From Halorubellus sp. JP-L1 (GTDB taxonomy: Archaea > Halobacteriota > Halobacteria > Halobacteriales > Natrialbaceae), in assembly GCF_011440375.1 (NCBI RefSeq), contig NZ_JAAOIR010000004.1:186001-250000 (forward strand): 64,000 bases of DNA. The letters run 5' to 3'. Shown in pieces: positions 32,530 through 42,057 of this stretch (its first letter is position 1; each line of letters begins with the position of its first letter). The position numbers and the translations under genes were made by a program. The notes below the pieces were generated by a model. That model saw only the letters and a program-made list of their open reading frames with translations, had not been told where the DNA came from and did no database searches.

Positions 32530-32661
32530 GCAGTCGATTCAGTCCACGGTGACGGTTTCGAATCGCGACACAGTGAGCAGTCGATTCAGTCCACGGTGAC
32601 GGTTTCGAATCGCGACACAGTGAGCAGTCGGTTCAGTCCACGGTGACGGTATCGAATCGAC
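32530..32661. repeat. 47-bp tandem repeat copying a gene's 3' end
   Basis: Copies start at 32530, 32577 and 32624 (exact 47-bp spacing). The first two are identical; the third is the true end of the ABC permease gene (stop at 32633) and is partial. Each copy contains TCAGTCCACGGTGACGGT, i.e. the stop codon and last residues (TVTVD) read on the minus strand. The block lies between two convergent genes, so it could also influence termination or antisense transcription. Confidence 0.9.
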
Positions 32662-34432
32662 GAATCGCGTACCGGACCGAGGCGAAGGGCGCGAGTGCGA
32701 GGACGGGGAGTGCGCCGGTGGCGAGAAGGCCGAGGGTGTTGGCGGAGACGCCGTACCCGAAGGGGAGCAGCCAGGAAAGGATGCCGGCGACGACCGCCTC
32801 GACGGCGGGCTCGTAGAGGATGGCGGCAGTGGCGGCGACGAGCAGGAGGTACAGCGAGTACGCGAGGAACCCGACGAGGCTCGGGACGACTGCCTTCGTG
32901 GAGCGCGTGACGTTCACGGCCTCGTAGCGGGGGAACGCCATGCCGATGCCGACCGCGAACAGGCTGCCGACGAGGACGGCGATGGGCGTGGCGGCGACGA
33001 CGGCGACGACGCGCTCGGCCGCGAGCGGGGAGAGGACGGCGAGTGCGGCGACGAGCCCGGTCCCGAGCGGGACGGTGACGAGGACGCCGGCGACGACGTG
33101 CGCGGCGACGAACTGGCGGCCGCTGACGTGCGAGAGGACGGTCGCGGGGAGCGCCGAGCCCTGGTCGCCGAGCGGGTTGAGCGTGAAGACGACCGCGCCC
33201 GCCCAGGCGACGAACACGAGCGCGCCGACGGGGGCGAACGCGGGGACCTCGCCGGTCTGGACGATCTCGGCGAGGAACCCGACGACGAACAGGAGCGGGT
33301 ACGCGACGTAGAGGAGTTTGAGCGGGGCGCGTGCGGCGCGCTTCCACGCGAGCGCTGTGATCGCGGCGGTCGGGCGGCCGACGACGCTTCCGAGGGCGTC
33401 CTCGACGCGGAGCAGGAGGCCGTCGTCGTGGCGGTCGGTGGCGGGGTCGACGTCGGCGTCGTCGTCCTCGGTGCCGGCGAGGACGGGGTCGGCGAACCAG
33501 TGGCGGTCCGCGACGTGCGTCGAGACGACGACGCTCGCGGCCCCGAGGAGGGGGACGAGCGCGAGGACGGTGGCGGCCTCGACGAGGCTCGAGTCGGCGG
33601 GCGTGCCGAGGAGGAGGACGTCCGCGAACCACGCCGGTGGACTCGCCTGCATCGGCTCGAAGATGGTGAGGACGACGTTCCCGAGTACGTCCGAGAGGAC
33701 GAGCGCCATGTACGCGGCGAACGCGAGGACGACGAGCGCGCCCTTGTGGCGGGCGACGAACTCGATGCGCGTGACGACGTGCCGTACGGCGATTCCGAGC
33801 GGGTACGCGACGGCGACCGCGGACGCAGTCGCGGCGACGGCGACGAGCGGCGCGGTCGCGAGGAGCGCGACCGTTCCGGACCCGACGCTGTAGCCGGTGG
33901 CGACGGCGACGAGGAGCGGGAGGGTGTACGAGAGCGCGAGCACGAACTCGGAGAGCAACATGCCGAGGACGGCGTCGCGCGTCGGGACGACGGAGAGGAG
34001 GCCGACGTCGTTGTCGAGCGACCCGCGCGTGCCGACGGTACGCATGGCGACGATGCCGGCGAGGAATAGCCAGAGGAGCGCGATCCCGCCGCGTGCGATC
34101 GCGAGCATCGAGAAGTCTATGGGGAGCTCCGCGCCGAAGCCGAGCTCGCGCCCGAACAGGTACGCGCCGTAGCCGGCACCGCCGCCGAACGCGACGACGA
34201 CGAAGCAGTACGCGAGGACCTGGGACTTGCGGTCGACGGACGTGCGGAGCACCCGTCGGAGGTCCACGCGCCCAATGGTGAGGCCGTGCCGGAGCGTCCG
34301 GCGGACGACGCCGCGTTCCCCGCCGCGACCGCCCGTCGAGCCCACGCTGGCGGGAGCGGTGCCGCCGTCGGTCGCGGTCGCCACCGCCGGTGACGCGTCG
34401 CCGGGGTCGTCGCCCCCGTCCGCACGCGTCAC
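32633..34432 (-). CDS. ABC-2-type transporter permease
   Basis: 599 residues from GTG 34432, overlapping the ATPase stop (GTGA). After an acidic/Gly linker (about 1-50) there are about twelve hydrophobic segments with two large polar stretches, in the style of long fused ABC-2 permeases (LAIARGGIALLWLFLAGIVAMRTVG; ALAWKRAARAPLKLL at the start of the second half). It forms an exporter with the ATPase encoded just upstream. The substrate is unknown. The 3' end has been duplicated twice downstream (47-bp repeat). Confidence 0.82.
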   Translation of the reverse strand: MTRADGGDDPGDASPAVATATDGGTAPASVGSTGGRGGERGVVRRTLRHGLTIGRVDLRRVLRTSVDRKSQVLAYCFVVVAFGGGAGYGAYLFGRELGFGAELPIDFSMLAIARGGIALLWLFLAGIVAMRTVGTRGSLDNDVGLLSVVPTRDAVLGMLLSEFVLALSYTLPLLVAVATGYSVGSGTVALLATAPLVAVAATASAVAVAYPLGIAVRHVVTRIEFVARHKGALVVLAFAAYMALVLSDVLGNVVLTIFEPMQASPPAWFADVLLLGTPADSSLVEAATVLALVPLLGAASVVVSTHVADRHWFADPVLAGTEDDDADVDPATDRHDDGLLLRVEDALGSVVGRPTAAITALAWKRAARAPLKLLYVAYPLLFVVGFLAEIVQTGEVPAFAPVGALVFVAWAGAVVFTLNPLGDQGSALPATVLSHVSGRQFVAAHVVAGVLVTVPLGTGLVAALAVLSPLAAERVVAVVAATPIAVLVGSLFAVGIGMAFPRYEAVNVTRSTKAVVPSLVGFLAYSLYLLLVAATAAILYEPAVEAVVAGILSWLLPFGYGVSANTLGLLATGALPVLALAPFASVRYAIRRFDTVTVD

Positions 34433-35232
34433 GCCATCACCTCGTCCTCGGCGTCGGTCAGTTCCTCGTCGTGGTCCGCGGTGAGCTGGAGGAACGCGTC
34501 CTCGAGCGTGCTGGATTCGGTGCGTTCGGCGCGCGCCTTCAGTTCGTCTGGCGACCCTTCGGCGACGAGTCCGCCGTCGTGGAGGACGCCGACGCGGTCC
34601 GCGAGTTCGTCGACGACGCTCAGGATGTGCGTCGAGAGGAAGATGGTGACGTCGCGGTCGGCGAGTTCCGCAACGAGGTCCTTGACGGTGCGTGCCGCTC
34701 GGGGGTCGAGCCCGCTCGTGGGTTCGTCGAGGAAGATGACGTCGGGGTCGTGAACGATCGCCTGAACGAGGCCGAGTTTCTGCCGCATGCCCTTCGAGTA
34801 GCCCTCGACGCGGCGGTCGGCGGCGTCGGCGAGCCCGAACCGGTCGAGGTACGACTCGATCTTCTCGTCGGCGTCGCGTCGCGGGATGTCGTGGAGGGCG
34901 GCGACGTACCGGAGGTTCTCGCGAGCGGTAAGTTCCTCGAAGACGGGCGGGCTCTCGGGGAGGTAGCCGACGTGCTCGATGACGGCCTCGCGGTCGGCGA
35001 CCGAGTCACCCGCGACGAACGCTTCGCCCGAGGAGGGACGGGTGAGCGTGGTGAGCATCCGCATCGTCGTAGTCTTCCCGGAGCCGTTCGGGCCGAGGAA
35101 CCCGTAGACGACGCCGCTGGGGATGGCGAGGTCGAGGTCGGTGACGGCGTCGACGTCGCCGTACGTCTTCGCCAGCGATCGCGTCTCGATGGCGAGCGGG
35201 CGGTCGCGGGAATCCTGGGGACCTGTGGACAT
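34429..35232 (-). CDS. ABC transporter ATP-binding protein
   Basis: 267 residues. Walker A LGPNGSGKTTTMRML (Lys53), signature YSKGMRQKLGLVQAI and Walker B PDVIFLDEPTSGLDP, with the switch His in FLSTHILSVVDEL. The C-terminal extension (from about 225) is typical of ABC-2 exporter ATPases. It drives the permease whose gene overlaps by GTGA. Confidence 0.93.
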   Translation of the reverse strand: MSTGPQDSRDRPLAIETRSLAKTYGDVDAVTDLDLAIPSGVVYGFLGPNGSGKTTTMRMLTTLTRPSSGEAFVAGDSVADREAVIEHVGYLPESPPVFEELTARENLRYVAALHDIPRRDADEKIESYLDRFGLADAADRRVEGYSKGMRQKLGLVQAIVHDPDVIFLDEPTSGLDPRAARTVKDLVAELADRDVTIFLSTHILSVVDELADRVGVLHDGGLVAEGSPDELKARAERTESSTLEDAFLQLTADHDEELTDAEDEVMA

Positions 35233-35314
35233 ACCGATATCTACGCGAGACGGGTCCTTAAAGAATGACGGGTGGATTGCACGTCGAGTCGCGCCCGACG
35301 AAGCGTCACCGGGG

Positions 35315-36190
35315 CTACCAGTGCTCGACGACGACGTCCATGCAGCCGCCGTCGGCCTTCAGTTCGGGATAGGAGTAGTGGTCGGGGACGACGTCGGTGA
35401 CGTCGACCTCGGTCATGTTCGCGGGCGGGGTGCCGTCGACGCCGGTCTCGCCGACGGCGGCGTTGAGTTCGCCGAGCGAGTACGCCCACTCGAGGACGCT
35501 GTCGTCGGTCTTGTAGCAATTGAGGACGGTCTCGGCGGCGTCGGCGAGACCGGGGCCATACTCGCCGTCGACGGCGAGGGCCTCGTTGTCGGCTGCGCCG
35601 CCGACGAGCACGAGGCTCTCGACGACGTCACTGTGCCCCCACGCGCTCAGGTTCTTGGCGGCCTCGCAGACGACCTGTGCGCCGAGGGAGTGCGCGACGA
35701 CGCGGACGGGGCGGCCGTCCTCTGCCTGCCAGTCGAGGAGGAAGTTCGCGAGCTTCGGGCCGTTTTCGGCGGCGATCTCCTGGGCCTCGTACCAGCCGTC
35801 GTCGACGCCTCCGCCCTTGTCCGCGTCCCACGTGTAGACGGCACCGGTCGGGTCGTACCCTTGCTCGACGAGCGCCTCCTCGGCGGTGTACGCGCCGTCG
35901 ATGTCGCCGTCGTCGTCGTCCTCGGTCCGCCAACCGTGGACGAACAGCATTAGTTCGTCGCCGTCGTCGTACGTCTCCCAGTCGCCGCGGGAGTCGTAGC
36001 TGTAGGTGCCTTCGACGCGTTCGACGGCGCCGTACCAGTTGATCTCGAAGTGGTCGCGGGTGGAGACGCCGGGGTAGTCCGTTGGGGCGTCCAGTTCGTC
36101 GTTGCCGTCGCCGCCGGCACTGGCGATGCCCGTGCCCGCGACGGCCGTGGTCGTCGCTGCTGCGCCCGTGAGGAAGGTACGTCGACGCAT
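35315..36190 (-). CDS. Tat-exported alpha/beta hydrolase (lipase-like)
   Basis: 291 residues from ATG 36190, placed there because a promoter box (ACTTATCTG at 36215-36223) is 25-33 bases upstream. MRRRTFLTGAAATTTAVAGT is a Tat signal. LMLFVHGWRTE gives the oxyanion-region HG, and VRVVAHSLGAQVV the nucleophile elbow with Ser168; the usual G-x-S-x-G reads A-H-S-L-G. An Asp near VLVGGAADNEA and a His in PDHYSYPE are candidates for the rest of the triad. It should act outside the cell on esters; substrate unknown. Confidence 0.78.
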   Translation of the reverse strand: MRRRTFLTGAAATTTAVAGTGIASAGGDGNDELDAPTDYPGVSTRDHFEINWYGAVERVEGTYSYDSRGDWETYDDGDELMLFVHGWRTEDDDDGDIDGAYTAEEALVEQGYDPTGAVYTWDADKGGGVDDGWYEAQEIAAENGPKLANFLLDWQAEDGRPVRVVAHSLGAQVVCEAAKNLSAWGHSDVVESLVLVGGAADNEALAVDGEYGPGLADAAETVLNCYKTDDSVLEWAYSLGELNAAVGETGVDGTPPANMTEVDVTDVVPDHYSYPELKADGGCMDVVVEHW

Positions 36191-36214
36191 ACCATAGCAG
36201 ACGGTAATCGCCGA

Positions 36215-36223
36215 CAGATAAGT
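36215..36223 (-). promoter_or_regulatory. TATA-like box of the hydrolase gene
   Basis: ACTTATCTG on the minus strand, 25-33 bases before ATG 36190, consistent with a leaderless transcript. Confidence 0.45.
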
Positions 36224-36310
36224 CATTCGGAACCTTTATGAACGACAATTATGTTTAATCGGGCCAAGACGCGAGCAGGCCCCGAGAGAGGGCACGCGAC
36301 CCCGAAGCGG

Positions 36311-36796
36311 CTACAGCGCTCGTTCGACCTGGGCCTTCGTCTCCGCGATGCTCCCGGAGTTGTCGACGACGACGTGGTCGACCTCGAGGGGGTCGAACCG
36401 GTCGCGGTAGTGCTCGTAGATGGAGACGTCGGCGTCGCTGGCATCGTCCTCCCGTTCGCGAATGCGCTCGCGGACGACGTCGTCGGCGGCCTCGACCTTG
36501 AGGACGACGCAGTCGACGCCGTGCTCGCGAGCGAGGTCGTAGGCTGGTTCGCGGAACTCGCGCTCGCGGTACGTGCCGTCGAGGACGACGTGGTCGTCAG
36601 CGGCGAGGGCGGCGTCCGCGCGGTCGCGCACGGCCCGGTAGACGGCGTCGGTCTCGGCATCCGTGTACTCTGGCTCGTCGAAGAGTTCCTTGCGGACGAC
36701 GTCGGTGCGGATGCGGACGGCATCGAGGCGATCGACGACGTCGCCGGCGACGGTCGTCTTGCCGGCGCCGGGGAGGCCACAGACTACGACGAGCAT
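36311..36796 (-). CDS. P-loop kinase-like protein
   Basis: 161 residues. GLPGAGKTTVAGDV (residues 7-20) is a Walker A motif at the very N-terminus, followed by a TDVVRKELF-type segment and HVVLDGTYREREFREPAYDL, the layout of small AAA_33-type kinases that phosphorylate small molecules or nucleic-acid ends. YEHYRDRFDPLE near the C-terminus is typical of the same group. The substrate cannot be told. Confidence 0.8.
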   Translation of the reverse strand: MLVVVCGLPGAGKTTVAGDVVDRLDAVRIRTDVVRKELFDEPEYTDAETDAVYRAVRDRADAALAADDHVVLDGTYREREFREPAYDLAREHGVDCVVLKVEAADDVVRERIREREDDASDADVSIYEHYRDRFDPLEVDHVVVDNSGSIAETKAQVERAL

Positions 36797-37015
36797 CCGT
36801 CGAATGTGGTGGCCGCGTGTTGTCGCCGCACGGTCCGCGGGGCGGCGCGTCGGTGCGCGTGAGGCGCCCGTTCCGAGGTCATCTGATGGCGTATCGTCCC
36901 CGCTTGGTCACCATAAAGCTGTAGAATCGCGGCGAGTGCAGGCGAACGGTGTGCACGTTCGTGGACGACCGAGCGTGGGAGTGCGTCGTCCGAGGCGAGG
37001 ACGGCCGGGTTCCGG

Positions 37016-37687
37016 CTACGCACGGGCGATGGCGACGCCGCGAACGAGCGGCGCGGCGGGCGGGACGCCGCGATGGCGTTCGACCGTGCGGACGTCGAGG
37101 CCGTCGTGGCCGCGGTAGGTCGCTTCGAGGTCGCGGTCGAGGTGACAGCCGGCGGCGAGACGCGTCCACGCGGGGTCGACGAGCGACTGGACGCGACCGA
37201 GCGCGCCGTCGGCCGCGACGTGCTCGAGGAACCGGAACTGTCCGCCGGGGCGGAGGACGCGAGCGACCTCGTCGAGCGCGGCGTCGAGATCCGGGATGGT
37301 GCACCCGACGAGCGCGGAGACCACGGCGTCGAAGTGGTCGTCGGGATAGGGGAGCGATTCGCCACGGCCGCCGACGACGGTCGCATCGAGGCCAGCATCG
37401 CGGGCCGCATCTCGGGCGCGCGCTCGCATGTGGGAGTCCGGGTCGAGAAGGTGGACGTCGAGGTCGCCGCCCCGACGGCGGGCGGCGTCCCTCGCCGCGA
37501 CGAAGTACGGAACGGTCGCGCCCGTTCCCGCACCGAGGTCGAGGACGCGGCCCTCGAGGTCGTTCGTGAGGTAGCGCCGATGCGGGGCGAAGACGGTGGC
37601 CTCGGCGAGTGCGGTCGCGGGGTCGTAGACCGCGGCGAACAGCGGGTGGTCGTGTGCTGCCACGGGACCCGTTTCGAGCGCGCGCAC
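37016..37687 (-). CDS. Class I SAM-dependent methyltransferase
   Basis: 223 residues. Motif I is RVLDLGAGTGATVPYF near residues 50-65, motif II DLDVHLLDPDSHMRARA, then ESLPYPDDHFDAVVSALV and EVARVLRPGGQFRFLEHV. It resembles the UbiE/methyltransferase-11 type, which methylates small molecules or lipids. Substrate unknown. Confidence 0.85.
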   Translation of the reverse strand: MRALETGPVAAHDHPLFAAVYDPATALAEATVFAPHRRYLTNDLEGRVLDLGAGTGATVPYFVAARDAARRRGGDLDVHLLDPDSHMRARARDAARDAGLDATVVGGRGESLPYPDDHFDAVVSALVGCTIPDLDAALDEVARVLRPGGQFRFLEHVAADGALGRVQSLVDPAWTRLAAGCHLDRDLEATYRGHDGLDVRTVERHRGVPPAAPLVRGVAIARA

Positions 37688-37725
37688 CTTGAGTGTCGGC
37701 GTTCGACGAACCGATGGACGGACCG

Positions 37726-37767
37726 GTTGCGGTCCGACACGGGCCAGTCGCAGTCCGACACGGGCCA
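37726..37767. repeat. 21-bp tandem repeat
   Basis: Two copies (37726-37746, 37747-37767) of a unit containing GTCCGACACGGGCCA, with a partial third copy after. It lies just upstream of the methyltransferase gene in a stretch without genes. Confidence 0.7.
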
Positions 37768-37897
37768 GTCGCGATCCGTCGCCGACCGTCGCGGACTCGT
37801 CTCGCCAGTGAGAAAGAGCGTATGGAGGAGAGTCAGCAACGTGGAGAAACGGCGATGCGTGGGGACCTGCCGTCGTCCGGTGCGCGTTGGAGTGCGG

Positions 37898-38200
37898 TCA
37901 GATGGAGGCGGACTCGAACTGTTCGACGTACTGGTTCTCCCAGTCGCGGCGGTCCTCGAGTTCGCGGCGGCCGCGTCGGGTGAGCGTGTAGTAGTTCGTG
38001 CGGCGGTCGAGTTCGCCCTTCTCGACGAGGCCCTTGTCGACGAGGGTGTCGAGGTTCGGGTAGAGGCGGCCGTGGTGAATCTCGGATTCGTAGTACTTCT
38101 CGAGTTCTTCCTTGATTGCGAGGCCGTGCGGGTCGTCGAGGCCCGCTATCGTGTACAGCAGGTCCCGCTGGAAGCCGGTCAGGTCGTGCATGTGGTACAT
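37898..38200 (-). CDS. PadR-family transcriptional regulator
   Basis: 100 residues from ATG 38200. DLTGFQRDLLYTIAGL, GLAIKEELEKYYESEI HHGRLYPNLDTL (read in parts) and LVEKGELDRRTNYYTLTRRG form the winged helix of PadR proteins. The frame is open upstream to 38263, but the added residues are not PadR-like. PadR proteins repress nearby genes in response to small molecules; divergence from the transglutaminase operon makes that operon a candidate target. Confidence 0.88.
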   Translation of the reverse strand: MYHMHDLTGFQRDLLYTIAGLDDPHGLAIKEELEKYYESEIHHGRLYPNLDTLVDKGLVEKGELDRRTNYYTLTRRGRRELEDRRDWENQYVEQFESASI

Positions 38201-38490
38201 TCTGGACCCGTGTTGGTTTGAGTGTTTTGACCTATCGCCGCCGTTCGGAACGGTAATCAGCAATCTCCACCGGATGGCGTCGTTGTATCAAAACCCTGGC
38301 AACGGTTGAGTCGAAGGGAGTTCGACTCGCGTTCGGTGCGCGATTCGTGTTGCCTCGTCGTCAGATGCGGCGGGAGGTGTCGCGGGACGTCCCGACGCGA
38401 ACAGAGTTCAATCTACTGTCACCCAAGGTCTAATGTCGAACCCCGAGATATGAGCCTGCATCTACTGACCCGCACTCGCGGGGTATCACC

Positions 38491-41400
38491 ATGACCACGA
38501 ACACCGAGCCAGGCGACGCCGGCGGGGGCGGTGGGCGACGCGTGGGGCAGGTCGTCGTGGTCGGCGTCTGCGTGCTGTCGCTGGTGCTCGCTGGCGCCAT
38601 CGCGCCCTCGCTCGGGTCGCCGTTCGAGGACGGCCCCGCGGTGAACGCGTCCGACGTCGCGGGCGAGGACGTGGCACGAGCGCTCCAGAACGGATCGGGC
38701 GAAAGCGTGCCGCGGAACGCGAGCCAGGACGCGAGCGAGCGAGCGAAAAGTGCGTCGGAGTCGTCCCCGAGCGCCGTCGGGTCGCCGAACCAGAACGCCG
38801 TCGGTGGGTCCGAACCGCTCTCGAACTTCAGCGAGCAATCCGACGGCATCCAGTTCGTCGTGCAGGCGCCGGAAAATACGTACTATCGCGTGGGCGCGTA
38901 CCAATCCTTCGACGGCTTCGGGTGGTCGCGGTCGGGCGACCGGACGGCGTTCTCGGGCGCCGTTCCGGGGGCGACGCCGCCCGGATCGAAGCTGACGGCG
39001 CGAGTGACGCTGAACACGTCAGCGTACGCAGTCCCGGTCCCATGGAAGCCCAGAGCGGTCGACGGCTCAGTGCCGCTGTCGGTCCGCGAGACCGGCGGGA
39101 TCGTCCCGCACGAGTCGCTGCGGTCGAACGACTCGTTCACGGTGACGGCGGTGCAGCCGACGCGGGACCCGTCGGTCCTCGCGGAGAGCGGGTACGACTA
39201 TCCGCGACGGATCGAGGACGCGTACCTCGACGTGGACGAGAACGTCTCCTCCCGCGTGGAGTCGCTCGCGACCCGGGTCACGGCGGACGAGGCGAATCCC
39301 TACGCGGAGGCGCGCGCCATCGAGTCTTGGCTGGAGGCGAACAAGGAGTACTCGCTGAACGCGACGACGGATCCCTCCGAGCCGGTGACGCACCAGTTCC
39401 TGTTCGAGATGGGCGCGGGGTACTGCCAGTACTTCGCGTCGAGCATGGCCGTGATGTTGCGCTCGCAGGGGATTCCGGCGCGGTACGTCGTCGGGTACGC
39501 GCCGGGGACGCCCGTCGGTGAGGAAACGTACGCGGTGACGGGGTCGAAGGCGCACGCGTGGGTGGAGGCGTACTTCGAGGGCGTTGGCTGGGTGCGGTTC
39601 GACCCGACGCCGGCGTCGAGCCGCGAGGACGCCGACCGCCGGGTCGCGAACGAGACGCAGGTCCAGCAGTCGTTCCAGTCGTCGAACCTCAGCGAGTCGG
39701 TGAACGGGAGCGACTTCGAGCCGACGGGGAGCGTCCCGGGTGAGGACGCGACCGGGGCAACCGGAGAGAACGCCACCGAGACCGGCGGCGACGGTGACGG
39801 CGGCGGTGGAGACGAAAGCGGTGGCAGTGAGGATGGTGACGGTAGCGGTGGAGACGGTGACGGTGGGGACGATAGCGGCGAGGACGACGACGGCGGGGAC
39901 GAGAGTGGGGACGATAGCGACGAGGACGACGACGGTGGGTCCGGGGACGACCCGGCGGAGTCGCCGGAGGCGTCGTCGGTGAACGTCTCGCTGAATCGGA
40001 CGGCCGCACCGGGCGTGGACGTGACGGTGACGGTGACGCGAGGCGGTGAGCCCGTGTCGTTCGCGACGGTGTACTTCGACGACGAGTACGTCGGGCGGAC
40101 GAACCACGACGGGGAGGTGGTGGGGACGATACCGTACACGCGGAACCTGACGGTCCGCGTCGAGGACGTGAACGAATCGACGCGTGCGTCGGTCGCGGTG
40201 TCGGCCCCGCCGGGACGTAAATCGAGTGCTCGCGCGGGCGGGCAGGCGCTGTCGGACGTCCGCTTCGCCGCCGATCCGGTCCCGAGTACGGCGTTCGGCC
40301 CGCCGGACAACGAGACGAACGAGACGACGAAGCGCTTCGAGGTCGCCGCGGAGATGACGTTCGCGCTCGCCGACGAGGCGGTCCCGGGCGAGTCCGCGTG
40401 GCTCCAGGTCAGTATCGAGGGCCGGCCAGTGGCCGACGCGCGAGTGGCGGTCGACGGCGAGTCGATGGGGACGACGAACGCGACGGGATGGGTTCGCGTG
40501 ACGTTCCCGGCGAACGCGACGCGAGCGAACGTCTCCGCGAAGCGTGGCGAGGTGCGCGACGAGACGACCGTCGATCTGCTGACGGAGGCGACGGTGCGGG
40601 CGTCCGGGAGCGCGGTCCCGGGCGCGGACCTGCGGGTGACGGCGACGTTCGACGACGACGCGCTTTCGGACGCGGTCGTGTCCGTGAACGGCGACCGGGT
40701 GACGCGCACGGACGAAGCGGGGATGGCGACCGTGACGGTGCCGACGGACGCGAGCGACGACGTGACCGTAGCCGTCGAGCGGGGCGTCGTCTCGGGGTCA
40801 ACGACGAAGTCGCTGGTGACGGACGCGACGATCGAGTTCGACGACCCGCCGTCGCCGGGGGCGTCGGTCGAGGTGCTCGTGACGGCGGCGAACGAGTCCG
40901 TCGAGGGCGCGACCGTGCGCGTCGCGGGCGAGCGAGCGGGCGAGACGGACCGGTCGGGGCTCGCGAAGGCGTCGATCCCGGGGGACGCGACGGGGACGCT
41001 GAACGTCTCGGCGACGCTCGGCGCGCTGTCGGCGACGCGCGAGGTCGACCTCTACGAGCCGAACGTGACGGTGACGCCAGCGTACCTCGTCGCGCTCCCG
41101 GGGGCGCCGGCGACGGTGAACGTCTCCGACGCCGGCCGGCCGGTCGCGGGCGCGAGCGTCGCGGTGGGCGAATCCCGGAACTGGACGGACGCGAACGGGA
41201 CGGTCGAGGTCGGGGTGCCGATGCGGAACGCGGTGACGGTCGAGGCGTCGACGCTCGGTGCGACGGCGTCGACGCGACTGGACTGGTTGTTCGCGAACCT
41301 CCTGGCGGTGGTCCTCGTCGGGGCGGCGGTGGTCGTGGTCGGCCTCGGGTCGGTGTTCAGTGGGGGTCGACTGGGTCGAGTCGCACGGGGCGCGCGACGG

Positions 41401-42057
41401 CTGCTGCGTCGCGTCGGGCACGCGGCGATGAACGCGCTGTTCGTGCTCGCCGGGCGCGTCGACGACTTCGTGTCGTGGCTCCCGACGGTCCCGGGACTGC
41501 TCCGGGAGTTCCTCGAAGAACTGATCGGGACGCCGGTGCGGACGGCGCGCGCCCTCGCCGCGCGACTCCGGGCGTGGCTGTACGCGGTCGCGACGGGACT
41601 CGTCGCGTGGCTCGCCGGCCTCCCGGCGTGGGTCCGTGGGCTCTTCGCGGACGACGCCGTCGAGGACGAGGATGGGGGAGACGCGGCTCCGGGTTCGACG
41701 GCGGCGAGGGGGGGTCCAGAGGAGGAGTCGGCGCTGCTGTCGCTGACGGAGGCGTGGCGCGTGCTCGTCTCGATCGTCTCTCCGTCGCGAGTGTCGAAGC
41801 GCACGCCCGCGGAGATCGGCCGGATGGCCGTGCAGATGGGGCTCCCGGACGGGCCGGTGGAGACGCTGACGGCGACGTACCAGCGGGCGGTGTACGGCGC
41901 GAGCAAACCGGGCGACGACGAGGTGGCGGCGGCGAGCGACGCCGCGCGGTCGCTCGAGTCGACGGCGGGCGAGGGCGGTGCGGCGGCCGCCTCGAAGGAC
42001 GATGCGACGGCGGCTTCGAGGGACGACGCGGCGGCCGCGGGGGGTGATGGCGCGTGA
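38491..42057 (+). CDS. Membrane transglutaminase-like protein with Ig-like repeats and DUF4129
   Basis: 1188 residues. A signal anchor (about 18-42) is followed by an external transglutaminase-like domain with GAGYCQYFASSMAV (Cys312), SKAHAWVEAYF (His355) and WVRFDPTPAS (Asp371), the papain-like triad. Then come an acidic Gly/Asp/Ser linker (about 430-495), several repeated beta-sandwich domains (about 500-920, each with TRTDEAGMATVTVP-type turns), a transmembrane helix (about 932-955), an amphipathic stretch, and a C-terminal DUF4129-like region (TPAEIGRMAVQMGLPDGPVE). Proteins of this plan accompany DUF58 and MoxR genes. It probably cross-links or cleaves surface peptides or proteins. The stop overlaps the next gene (GTGA). 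Confidence 0.87.
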   Translation: MTTNTEPGDAGGGGGRRVGQVVVVGVCVLSLVLAGAIAPSLGSPFEDGPAVNASDVAGEDVARALQNGSGESVPRNASQDASERAKSASESSPSAVGSPNQNAVGGSEPLSNFSEQSDGIQFVVQAPENTYYRVGAYQSFDGFGWSRSGDRTAFSGAVPGATPPGSKLTARVTLNTSAYAVPVPWKPRAVDGSVPLSVRETGGIVPHESLRSNDSFTVTAVQPTRDPSVLAESGYDYPRRIEDAYLDVDENVSSRVESLATRVTADEANPYAEARAIESWLEANKEYSLNATTDPSEPVTHQFLFEMGAGYCQYFASSMAVMLRSQGIPARYVVGYAPGTPVGEETYAVTGSKAHAWVEAYFEGVGWVRFDPTPASSREDADRRVANETQVQQSFQSSNLSESVNGSDFEPTGSVPGEDATGATGENATETGGDGDGGGGDESGGSEDGDGSGGDGDGGDDSGEDDDGGDESGDDSDEDDDGGSGDDPAESPEASSVNVSLNRTAAPGVDVTVTVTRGGEPVSFATVYFDDEYVGRTNHDGEVVGTIPYTRNLTVRVEDVNESTRASVAVSAPPGRKSSARAGGQALSDVRFAADPVPSTAFGPPDNETNETTKRFEVAAEMTFALADEAVPGESAWLQVSIEGRPVADARVAVDGESMGTTNATGWVRVTFPANATRANVSAKRGEVRDETTVDLLTEATVRASGSAVPGADLRVTATFDDDALSDAVVSVNGDRVTRTDEAGMATVTVPTDASDDVTVAVERGVVSGSTTKSLVTDATIEFDDPPSPGASVEVLVTAANESVEGATVRVAGERAGETDRSGLAKASIPGDATGTLNVSATLGALSATREVDLYEPNVTVTPAYLVALPGAPATVNVSDAGRPVAGASVAVGESRNWTDANGTVEVGVPMRNAVTVEASTLGATASTRLDWLFANLLAVVLVGAAVVVVGLGSVFSGGRLGRVARGARRLLRRVGHAAMNALFVLAGRVDDFVSWLPTVPGLLREFLEELIGTPVRTARALAARLRAWLYAVATGLVAWLAGLPAWVRGLFADDAVEDEDGGDAAPGSTAARGGPEEESALLSLTEAWRVLVSIVSPSRVSKRTPAEIGRMAVQMGLPDGPVETLTATYQRAVYGASKPGDDEVAAASDAARSLESTAGEGGAAAASKDDATAASRDDAAAAGGDGA

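Noticed and set aside
38201-38263. N-terminal extension of the PadR gene
   Set aside because: The 21 extra residues do not resemble PadR proteins; the core starts at the Met at 38200.
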